Shown here: piece after piece, positions 48,049 to 55,100 of the stretch
Position numbering within the stretch: the first letter of the stretch is position 1
Layout of the letters: the number at the start of each line of letters is the position of its first letter
Assembly (NCBI GenBank): GCA_018380195.1
Contig: JAGZUC010000005.1
Span: 30,887-94,886 of the forward strand
DNA length: 64,000 bases
Origin: Collinsella sp.
GTDB lineage: Bacteria > Actinomycetota > Coriobacteriia > Coriobacteriales > Coriobacteriaceae
Direction: 5' to 3'
Position numbers and translations under genes: made by a program
The notes under the pieces: generated by a model
Databases searched by the model: none
The model's input: only the letters and a program-made list of their open reading frames with translations
What the model was told of the DNA's origin: nothing

Positions 48049-48190
48049 GTTAAACCTCCTGTGGTTTGCCTCCGCGCGGGGTCATCCTCCAAAACCAACC
48101 CGGACATGTGCTACCAAAGCCCGGGCACCACGGTATGAAGTAGCCGCGCGTGCGTGATAAAAACCTGTTGCCGTGAAGCAACCCGATGAA

Positions 48191-48219
48191 TGATAGCAGG
48201 AATGCTTCTTCCTGCCAAC
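48191..48219 (-). promoter_or_regulatory. rpsB promoter
   Basis: On the minus strand TTGGCA (48214-48219) and TATCAT (48191-48196) are spaced by 17 bases, and TGC precedes the -10 hexamer. It is the best-formed promoter in the window and sits in the gap between xerC and rpsB. Confidence 0.75.
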
Positions 48220-48267
48220 CCGCAATCAAAACCACACACCTGAGTGCGGCGCGGGACGGACCAGCCA

Positions 48268-49188
48268 CTATTCGCCGCGGGGATGGGCTTGAGCCACGGC
48301 CCGCTTAAGCCGATCGGGCGTGAGATGCGTGTAGATCTGCGTCGTGGACAGGCTCGCATGACCCAGCAGCTCTTGAACCGAGCGCAGGTCCGCACCGCCC
48401 TCGAGCAAGTCGGTCGCAAAGGTATGGCGCATCGCATGCGGGGCGATGTCGGCCGGAATGCCGGCAAGTGTCGCCAGCGTATGGAACCGCCGCCTGAGCA
48501 TGGCGGCACTCATACGATTGCCGCGCGCCGATATAAGCAGCGGATGCGCCCCGGTAGCGGGGTCACGGCGCTTTGCCCGAGCGAGCAACTCCGGCCTCCC
48601 CTCCTCAATATAGAGACGCGTCGCCTCGAGCGCACGACGATACAGAGGGACGATACGTTCTTTGCTCCCCTTGCCCCACAGGCGCAGCGTGCGTTCGGAC
48701 CACGCAATGGACTCCACATTGAGTGCTGCGAGCTCAGAGATACGGGCTCCCGAGGCATAGAGCAGCTCGAGCATCGCCGCATCGCGCAGTCCCGCGGGTG
48801 TTGAGGTATCAGGCGTCTTGAGCAGCGCCTCCACCTGTTGGGTCGTCAGCACACCGGGTAGATCGCGCGGGAGCTTGGGCGAGGAAATTGCCGAGACCAC
48901 ATCGCCCTCCACGACCCCCTCGGCAGCCATCCATCGATAGAGCGATCGGATAGCCGACAGATGCGCCGCAAGCGTTCGGGGAGCCACCTGCCCACGCGAA
49001 AGCTCGGCAAGATAGCGACGAATGGTGCGCACGTCGGCAGCGAAAGCATCTATATCCTCGCGCTCGCACCAGGCAGCAAAGCGCTCCAGCCTCGAGCCAT
49101 AGGCCGTCACCGTGTTGGGAGAAAGCCCCTCGACACGTGAGATATAGGCGATAAACGAGTCGACGGTGTCGTACAGGTCAAAGGCTAT
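48268..49188 (-). CDS. xerC: Tyrosine recombinase, XerC-like
   Basis: A site-specific tyrosine recombinase, probably XerC resolving chromosome dimers at dif. The catalytic set is present: R in G-A-R-I-S-E-L, K in G-K-G-S-K-E-R, H-x-x-R in H-A-M-R-H-T-F-A, H in L-G-H-A-S, and Y in Q-I-Y-T-H-L. The N-terminal SAM-like core-binding domain is complete only if translation starts upstream of GTG 49110. ATA 49188 overlaps the trmFO stop as ATAG, nine bases after GGAGG, and gives 306 residues, the normal XerC length. No ATG, GTG or TTG exists between. If GTG 49110 is used the product has 280 residues and lacks its first helix. Confidence 0.85.
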   Translation of the reverse strand: MAFDLYDTVDSFIAYISRVEGLSPNTVTAYGSRLERFAAWCEREDIDAFAADVRTIRRYLAELSRGQVAPRTLAAHLSAIRSLYRWMAAEGVVEGDVVSAISSPKLPRDLPGVLTTQQVEALLKTPDTSTPAGLRDAAMLELLYASGARISELAALNVESIAWSERTLRLWGKGSKERIVPLYRRALEATRLYIEEGRPELLARAKRRDPATGAHPLLISARGNRMSAAMLRRRFHTLATLAGIPADIAPHAMRHTFATDLLEGGADLRSVQELLGHASLSTTQIYTHLTPDRLKRAVAQAHPRGE

Positions 49189-50522
49189 GACCGGTCGCCT
49201 CCAAACAGATCGGGGCGAGTGGCCAGATAGGCATCAAGGGCCTCGAGCGCACGGTCCGCATAGGCCTGGTAGCGGTCGCGCTTGCTGCGGCGCTTACCAT
49301 CCTCGAGTGGCGGCACCAGGCCAAAGTTGACATGCATAGGCTGATAGCCCACGGTGGCAGGATCGGTCGCATAACCCACGAGCGCACCCAGGGCGCCCAC
49401 ACGCGGCAACTCGACGCCCGCGGCACCGATAGCCTCGGCATAGGTGTTGAGCGCCGCGAGCAGACCGGTCGCCACGGCTTCCATGTACCCCTCGGTGCCG
49501 GTAATCTGACCGGCCAGGCGCACGCCGGTACCGGGCACGGCAAAGGTGCCATCGAGCACGTGCGGGGCGTCGACAAAGGTATTGCGGTGCATGACACCGT
49601 AGCGGAAGAACTCAGCGTTCTCCAGGCCCGGCACCATATGGAAGACGCGCTTCTGCTCGCCAAAGGTCAAGTTGGTCTGGAAGCCCACCAGGTTATAGGC
49701 GGTCTTCTCCTTGTTCTCGGCACGCAGCTGAATCGCCGCCCAGGGGCGACGTCCGGTACGCGGGTCGGTGAGGCCGACGGGCTTCATGGCACCAAAGCGG
49801 ATGGCATCCTTGCCGGTGCGCGCGACCTCCTCGGCGGGCTGGCAGGCCTGGAACAGATCGCCGCCCTCAAAGTCTTTGAGCACCACGCGGTCGGCCGTGG
49901 TAAGCGCCTCGATAAAGGCCTCGTACTCCTCCTTGTTGAGCGGAGCGTTGAGATAGTCGCCGCTCCCCTGCTCCTCATAGCGCGACTGAGAGAACAGCAC
50001 GTCCATATCGAGCGTGGAGGCATCGACGATTGGCGCGGCAGCGTCAAAGAACGCCAAGGCGTCGCCACCGACGAGCTTCATGACCTCTTCGCTCAATGCC
50101 GGAGAACACAGCGGGCCCGCGGCAATGACCACGTGGCCCTCGGGAATCTGCGTGACCTCGCCGTGCACAACCTCGATATTGGGTCGGGAGGCAACCTCGG
50201 CCTCAACAAGCCCGGAAAACTTGACGCGGTCGACCGCCAGGGCACCGCCAGCGGGAACGGCCGCACGATGGGCGCAATCGAGCAGAACCGAACCCATGCG
50301 CTCGAGCTCGGCCTTTAACAAGCCCGCAGCAGAGTCCGGACGGGTTGACTTAAACGAATTTGAGCAGACGAGCTCGGCCAGGTGGTCGGTATGGTGGGCC
50401 GGAGAGCTCACCTGGGGGCGCATCTCGCACAGCTTTACGGCAAACCCGCGATCTGCCAGCTGGATCGCACATTCCGAACCCGCCAGACCGCCACCGATAA
50501 CCGTCACCTGATCGAACTGCAT
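49185..50522 (-). CDS. trmFO: Methylenetetrahydrofolate-tRNA-(uracil-5-)-methyltransferase
   Basis: TrmFO makes ribothymidine 54 in tRNA using methylene-THF and FAD. The 445 residues show FAD-binding V-I-G-G-G-L-A-G-S-E near 10, C-E-M-R-P near 35, and C-S-N-S-F-K-S near 54. P-H-V-L-D-G-T-F and G-Q-I-T-G-T-E-G-Y are in the second half. ATG 50522 follows AAAGGTG by seven bases; TTG two codons upstream is less likely. In many Gram-positives topA precedes this gene; here dprA does. Confidence 0.95.
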   Translation of the reverse strand: MQFDQVTVIGGGLAGSECAIQLADRGFAVKLCEMRPQVSSPAHHTDHLAELVCSNSFKSTRPDSAAGLLKAELERMGSVLLDCAHRAAVPAGGALAVDRVKFSGLVEAEVASRPNIEVVHGEVTQIPEGHVVIAAGPLCSPALSEEVMKLVGGDALAFFDAAAPIVDASTLDMDVLFSQSRYEEQGSGDYLNAPLNKEEYEAFIEALTTADRVVLKDFEGGDLFQACQPAEEVARTGKDAIRFGAMKPVGLTDPRTGRRPWAAIQLRAENKEKTAYNLVGFQTNLTFGEQKRVFHMVPGLENAEFFRYGVMHRNTFVDAPHVLDGTFAVPGTGVRLAGQITGTEGYMEAVATGLLAALNTYAEAIGAAGVELPRVGALGALVGYATDPATVGYQPMHVNFGLVPPLEDGKRRSKRDRYQAYADRALEALDAYLATRPDLFGGDRS

Positions 50523-50536
50523 CTGCAAACACCTTT

Positions 50537-51472
50537 CTAATTGACACGCTTTCCATTGTGACCGAAGGGCGTCTGGGCGTGAAGCGCAAACTTTGAGGGC
50601 GCATACCTTCCATCCATCATGCGCTCAATAAGACCCTCGAGCTCGAGCGAGCCCAAGAGCTTGAGCACGCCGACAGCATCAAGCGAGACGAGCGCGGCAA
50701 TGTCGTCGACCTTGAGCGGCGAGGCGATAAGCGCGTGCATCACGGTCTGCTGTGTTGGGTCCAGATCGGCAATGCCAGGTGCATCGGGACGCGAGTAGCG
50801 CAGCGTGCCGTAGATGCGCGAGATGGCCATCTCGATTGATTCCTCATCGATGATGCAGCAGGCTCCGTTAGCGATGAGATAGTTAGTCCCGCGCGACTCG
50901 GGCGAAAGGATAGACCCCGGCACTGCAAGAAGCTCTCGCCCCAAGTCCATAGCGGCCTCCGCCGTGGAGAACGTACCCGAGGGCATGCCCGCCTCGGAAA
51001 CAAAGAGTGCCTGCGACAAGGCGGCGATTACACGATTGCGCCGCGGAAAGGCGAACTTACGCGGTCCCATACCCCACGGCGAAATCGAAACGACCGCGCC
51101 GCCCGTATCGAGTGTGCGCGTTATGAGGCCGGCGCTCGAGCGCGGATAGACAACATCGGCGCCGGTCCCCAGTACCACGATGTGTTTGCCCCCGGCGTTG
51201 ACCGCGGCCCAACCCGACGCCTGGTCGCAGCCGACCGCACCGCCCGAGACCACCGTCACCCCCGCCTCAACCGCCACCTTGGCCGCAAGTTCTGCCACGG
51301 CGAGACCGTACGGCGATGCCTTGCGCGCGCCGATAATGGAGAGCGCGGGCGTCGAAAGCACCTCGGGGTTGCCGCGCACATAGAGCGTCTGGGGTACATC
51401 AGAAAGCTCCAATACGGTCTCGGGATACAACGCATCACCTGGATGCAGCTCGAAGGTCCCCTCGGCCATCAT
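50537..51472 (-). CDS. dprA: DNA processing protein DprA
   Basis: DprA protects incoming single-stranded DNA and loads RecA during transformation. The 311 residues show the Rossmann-like core with S-I-I-G-A-R-K-A-S-P-Y-G near 45 and S-G-G-A-V-G-C-D near 75, where most members have G-I-D. P-R-R-N-R-V-I-A-A-L is near 145, and a winged-helix C-terminus follows (about 235-300). ATG 51472 overlaps the comM stop (ATGA) and follows GGAGG by five bases; the next codon is also ATG. Confidence 0.93.
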   Translation of the reverse strand: MMAEGTFELHPGDALYPETVLELSDVPQTLYVRGNPEVLSTPALSIIGARKASPYGLAVAELAAKVAVEAGVTVVSGGAVGCDQASGWAAVNAGGKHIVVLGTGADVVYPRSSAGLITRTLDTGGAVVSISPWGMGPRKFAFPRRNRVIAALSQALFVSEAGMPSGTFSTAEAAMDLGRELLAVPGSILSPESRGTNYLIANGACCIIDEESIEMAISRIYGTLRYSRPDAPGIADLDPTQQTVMHALIASPLKVDDIAALVSLDAVGVLKLLGSLELEGLIERMMDGRYAPSKFALHAQTPFGHNGKRVN

Positions 51473-52992
51473 TGGTCCCTCCTTCCCTGATACATCGCCG
51501 CCTCGAGCACGTGATCCTGCGTCACCCGTTCGCTTTCGGCAACATCGGCGATCGTGCGTGCAATGCGTACCAGGCGCACGATGCCGCGACCCGTGAGATG
51601 CGTACGCTTCGACAGGCCGAGCACGCATTTCTCGGCAGCCTCATCAAGCCCAAAGGTCGAAACGACGCCGTCAATGGACCGCGACTCATCTTCCTCGGCC
51701 TCGGTGTCCGCATCGTCCATACGGGATTCACGCCAGGCGCGAAAGGCGCGCCCACGCACGACGTAATCGCGCAGCTCGGCCGATGACATACCCTCCGCGC
51801 CCTCAATGATCACCTGGGGATCGGGGCGGGTCACGTCGATCATCATGTCGATGCGATCAGCCAAGGGACCGCGCAACTTGCCCCGATAGCGCTCGACCAT
51901 CGCCGCCGAGCAGCGACACGGCACTTCGCGATCGCCCAAAAACCCGCAGGGGCAGGGATTGCTCGCGGCCAGCAGCTGAAAGCGCGACGGAAACGTAAAG
52001 GCCCCGTCAACGCGCACGATCCTCACGTACCCGCGCTCGATGGGCTGACGCAGCGTCTGCAGCACGCCTGTGGGAAACTCGGCGAGCTCGTCCAAAAAGA
52101 GCACGCCGCCATGAGCCAAGCTAATTTCGCCCGGATGCACCGGACGCCCGCCGCCGATAAGTCCCGCGGTCGAAATACTGTGATGCGGACTGCGGAAGGG
52201 GCGATGCCCCGCAAGCAGTCCATCGATGTTCTCGCCCAAGACCGAATGGATGCACAGCGCCTCTTGCTGATCCTCGAGAGAAAGCTCGGGCAGGATGCCG
52301 GTCATGCGCCGCGCAAGCATGGTCTTGCCCGAACCGGGCGAACCGATCATGAGCAATCCGAGCTCGCCGGCGGCCGCAAGCGCCATGCCACGTTTGGCGA
52401 CCTCCTGCCCCAGAACGTCGGCATAATCGAGCTCGGGCTCAAAGGTCGCCTCGAGCACTTCAGAATCCAGGTAATGCCGTGCGGCATCCCCCATGCCATG
52501 GGCAAGCTGAGATAGGTGGTCGATAAACCCGCAGTCAACGCCCGCAAGCGGGACATGCTGATCGGACCTACCGGCGATAAAGGAAAGCCCCATATCGCGC
52601 GCCAACAGCTGAAACGCCACCTCGCCTTTGACGGGTAGCACCGTGCCGTCCAGGCCAAGCTCTCCTGCGATAAGGCAACGATCGAGGTTGTCACGGGGAA
52701 TCTGCCCATCGGCCGCCAGAACCGCGATGGCAATCGGCAGGTCAAAACCGCTGCCAGTTTTGCGGATATCGCCAGGTGCCAGGTTGACGGTAATGCCAGA
52801 CCGAGGGATCTCGAAGCCGGCCGAGCGCATGGCGCACCGGATACGCCCGCGCGACTCCATCACCTCCATACTCGGAATGCCGAGCATCTGGATGCCCGGA
52901 ACGCCACCGGCAAGCGAGACCTCGACGGTAACGGGAATTGCCTCAACGCCGCGGATGCAGGCCGCATGCACGGCAAACGTCTCGAACGCCAT
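51469..52992 (-). CDS. comM: Magnesium chelatase-like helicase ComM (YifB)
   Basis: ComM is a hexameric AAA+ helicase that promotes branch migration in natural transformation. The 507 residues have an N-terminal Lon-protease-like domain (T-V-E-V-S-L-A-G-G-V-P-G) and the AAA+ core with G-S-P-G-S-G-K-T near 225. F-R-S-P-H-H-S-I-S and Walker B G-V-L-F-L-D-E-L-A-E-F follow, and a zinc-binding C-P-C-G-F-x-G-D loop is near 345. ATG 52992 overlaps the yraN stop. Together with comEA, comEC and dprA it supports at least ancestral competence. Confidence 0.95.
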   Translation of the reverse strand: MAFETFAVHAACIRGVEAIPVTVEVSLAGGVPGIQMLGIPSMEVMESRGRIRCAMRSAGFEIPRSGITVNLAPGDIRKTGSGFDLPIAIAVLAADGQIPRDNLDRCLIAGELGLDGTVLPVKGEVAFQLLARDMGLSFIAGRSDQHVPLAGVDCGFIDHLSQLAHGMGDAARHYLDSEVLEATFEPELDYADVLGQEVAKRGMALAAAGELGLLMIGSPGSGKTMLARRMTGILPELSLEDQQEALCIHSVLGENIDGLLAGHRPFRSPHHSISTAGLIGGGRPVHPGEISLAHGGVLFLDELAEFPTGVLQTLRQPIERGYVRIVRVDGAFTFPSRFQLLAASNPCPCGFLGDREVPCRCSAAMVERYRGKLRGPLADRIDMMIDVTRPDPQVIIEGAEGMSSAELRDYVVRGRAFRAWRESRMDDADTEAEEDESRSIDGVVSTFGLDEAAEKCVLGLSKRTHLTGRGIVRLVRIARTIADVAESERVTQDHVLEAAMYQGRRDQ

Positions 52993-53477
52993 CACGACAC
53001 CTGCCAATCGAACGCATTGTACTGATGCTCGATCTCGGCGACATGCCCGCCGCGGATGGTGACGCCCACGACATCGAAGCGAATCGACCTGAGCGGATAG
53101 TGCTCCATGAGATAGCAACTTGCGATACGGCGATACCGACGCTGCTTTTGGGCGTCCACGGCCTCCTCGGGAAAGACCCGCGTGGTGCAATCCAGGGCGA
53201 CGTGTCTCGTCTTGACCTCGGCCATCACAACGACATCGTCGAGCTCATCGAGCAGCACCAGATCGGCTTCACCCTCAATGCAACGATAGCCCTGCTCCAA
53301 CAAGGTGTATCCACGCTCGTTAAAGTAATCGATGGTGATCAGCTCGCCCAGCATGCCGAGCTCGCGGGGACTGAGCCCCTTGATAAACTCGGGCGTCATC
53401 GCCCCGCAGTCGAGCTCGCCGTCTTCCCAGCGCTCCTTGAGTTGCTGCGTCTTGCTCTTTTTGCTTGCGGCACACAT
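52992..53477 (-). CDS. yraN: YraN family (UPF0102) endonuclease-like protein
   Basis: A 161-residue member of the UPF0102 family with a Holliday-resolvase/restriction-endonuclease-like fold. The core motif reads R-C-I-E-G-E-A-D-L-V-L-L-D followed by V-V-M-A-E-V-K-T-R, equivalent to the family's G-E-I-D-L-I and F-V-E-V-K-T-R. The biochemical role is not established. ATG 53477 follows AAGGAG; the open frame upstream is not used. The rnhB-yraN-comM-dprA order is conserved widely. The N-terminal 30 residues are longer than usual. Confidence 0.88.
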   Translation of the reverse strand: MCAASKKSKTQQLKERWEDGELDCGAMTPEFIKGLSPRELGMLGELITIDYFNERGYTLLEQGYRCIEGEADLVLLDELDDVVVMAEVKTRHVALDCTTRVFPEEAVDAQKQRRYRRIASCYLMEHYPLRSIRFDVVGVTIRGGHVAEIEHQYNAFDWQVS

Positions 53478-53666
53478 GGGGTCTCCTTTCCCGCACACTG
53501 CATTGCCCCGATGATGAGGGCACCTTTCATGCGGGTAAGTACCGGAAGCAAACCAATAGCTGACCAAATGCCGACAAAAAACGGACCGTACGCAACACTC
53601 ACGTTGCACACGGCCCGCTACCAGCAGGTTTATAAAACGCCAGAGGTCCCTGTCTCCACAATTGAC

Positions 53667-54455
53667 CTAGAAAAGACGCTCAGTCTGCAGAAAGTTTCCG
53701 CAAAAGCTCACACGATGCAGCGGACAAAGTCCATGTTTGCGAATGGCCTCGATGTGCTCGGGGCTTGCGTAGCCCTTCGACTCGGCCAAATGATACTCGG
53801 GATACTCGGCGTCGTACTCGACCATCATCTCGTCACGCGTGACCTTGGCCATGATGGACGCCGCGGCGATACAGGCGATTTTGGCATCGCCCTTCACCAC
53901 GTCGCGCTCGTTGGGAACGGCGCCCAAGGGGTTACCGTCCATAAGCACGCAATCGGGCTCGAGCCCCGTATCGGCCACGGCGCCCGCGACGGCAGCGCGG
54001 ATGGCGCGGGCCATGCCCATATCATCGATATCCGCAGGCGCAATATGGCAAAAACCAATCGCCGTCGCGACCTCGGCAATCTTCACCGAGAGCAGCTCGC
54101 GGCGCGCCGGCGTGAGCTTTTTGGAATCATTGATGCCCCAGACGCGCGGCTCCATGGGAAGGCACACGGCGCAAACCGTCAAAGGACCGGCCACCGAGCC
54201 GCGACCCACCTCGTCGACGCCCACGACCACGCCATCCCCACCGAGCTCGTGCATCAGCTCGTACATGCCGTTGACGCGCTCGCGCTCGGCAAGTTCCTTG
54301 GCATGGCGCTTAAGAGCGCGCTCGCAAGCCTTGATCACTTGCTGGCGCGGATCCTCACGATAATGCTCCACGAGGGCGGGGATCTCCTCAAACGTGGCGC
54401 TCGCCAGCTCGCCGGCAACCTGCGATGCCGAAACCGAACTCGTCATGTTGGCCAT
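53667..54455 (-). CDS. rnhB: Ribonuclease HII
   Basis: RNase HII cleaves RNA in RNA-DNA hybrids, including single ribonucleotides. The 262 residues begin with about 75 residues of helical extension, as in Gram-positive RNase HII. Then comes V-G-V-D-E-V-G-R-G-S-V-A-G-P-L (catalytic D81, E82 region), S-K-K-L-T near 117, and D-A-K-I-A-C-I-A-A-A-S-I-M-A-K near 195. ATG 54455 follows AAGGAGG by seven bases. It lies downstream of rplS. Confidence 0.95.
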   Translation of the reverse strand: MANMTSSVSASQVAGELASATFEEIPALVEHYREDPRQQVIKACERALKRHAKELAERERVNGMYELMHELGGDGVVVGVDEVGRGSVAGPLTVCAVCLPMEPRVWGINDSKKLTPARRELLSVKIAEVATAIGFCHIAPADIDDMGMARAIRAAVAGAVADTGLEPDCVLMDGNPLGAVPNERDVVKGDAKIACIAAASIMAKVTRDEMMVEYDAEYPEYHLAESKGYASPEHIEAIRKHGLCPLHRVSFCGNFLQTERLF

Positions 54456-54484
54456 ATCGGGGCCTCCTTGCATGCAAATCAGAT

Positions 54485-54514
54485 AAAAAGAAGGGCCACC
54501 CGAAGGTGACCCTT
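54485..54514 (-). terminator. rplS intrinsic terminator
   Basis: A ten-base stem (54491-54500 with 54505-54514) closed by a TTCG tetraloop on the minus strand is followed by CTTTTTA. It sits between rplS and rnhB. Confidence 0.9.
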
Positions 54515-54548
54515 TTGTCCAAACGAGTGGACAGACGCTGCGATCTTC

Positions 54549-54890
54549 TTAGCGCTTCTCGGGGATGCGAGCAGCCTTGCCCACCTTGTCGCGGAGGTAG
54601 TACAGCTTGGCGCGACGGACGCGACCATGACGGACGACCTCGAGCTTGGCGATCTTGGGGCTGTGAAGCGGGAAGGTACGCTCAACACCGACACCGAAGG
54701 AAATCTTGCGGACGGTGAAGGTCTCACGGGCACCGGCGCCGGCCATGCGGATGACGTCACCCTGGAAAACCTGGATGCGCTCGCGGTCGCCTTCCTTAAT
54801 GCGGTAGTGAACCTTGACGTTGTCGGCAACGCGGACCTGCGGGATGTCCTCGCGGATCTGCTGACGCTCGATTGCGCGGATGTAATCCAT
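54549..54890 (-). CDS. rplS: 50S ribosomal protein L19
   Basis: L19 lies at the interface of the two ribosomal subunits. The 113 residues show V-R-V-A-D-N-V-K-V-H-Y-R-I near 20, R-I-Q-V-F-Q-G-D-V-I, F-T-V-R-K-I-S-F-G-V-G-V-E-R-T-F-P, and R-R-A-K-L-Y-Y-L-R. ATG 54890 follows AAGGA by seven bases; TTG two codons upstream is rejected. Confidence 0.97.
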   Translation of the reverse strand: MDYIRAIERQQIREDIPQVRVADNVKVHYRIKEGDRERIQVFQGDVIRMAGAGARETFTVRKISFGVGVERTFPLHSPKIAKLEVVRHGRVRRAKLYYLRDKVGKAARIPEKR

Positions 54891-54959
54891 GTGCAATTCC
54901 TTACTCTTCTAGAGGTGCCGTACCACCTTGGCCGGCACGTAGTTGAACAAACGTATTCG

Positions 54960-54987
54960 AGTATACACGCGCAGGTTTGCGCTGCAA
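54960..54987 (-). promoter_or_regulatory. rplS promoter
   Basis: On the minus strand TTGCAG (54982-54987) and TATACT (54960-54965) are spaced by 16 bases. A hairpin with TGCCG and CGGCA lies in the leader between this promoter and the start codon. Confidence 0.6.
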
Positions 54988-55033
54988 GAACTATTTTTTA
55001 CGCAGACAAAAAGACAAAACCCGCACATGATAA

Positions 55034-55061
55034 CCGCCCGCCTCACGAATGAGACGGGCGG
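55034..55061 (-). terminator. ppdK terminator
   Basis: A 12-base stem (55034-55045 with 55050-55061, one G-T pair) with a TTCG tetraloop on the minus strand lies 40 bases past ppdK. The immediate tail is TTATCATG, but T-rich sequence follows further on. Confidence 0.7.
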
Positions 55062-55100
55062 CATGAAGGGGGGCTACGTTACGCGCGGAAACGCAAGACC

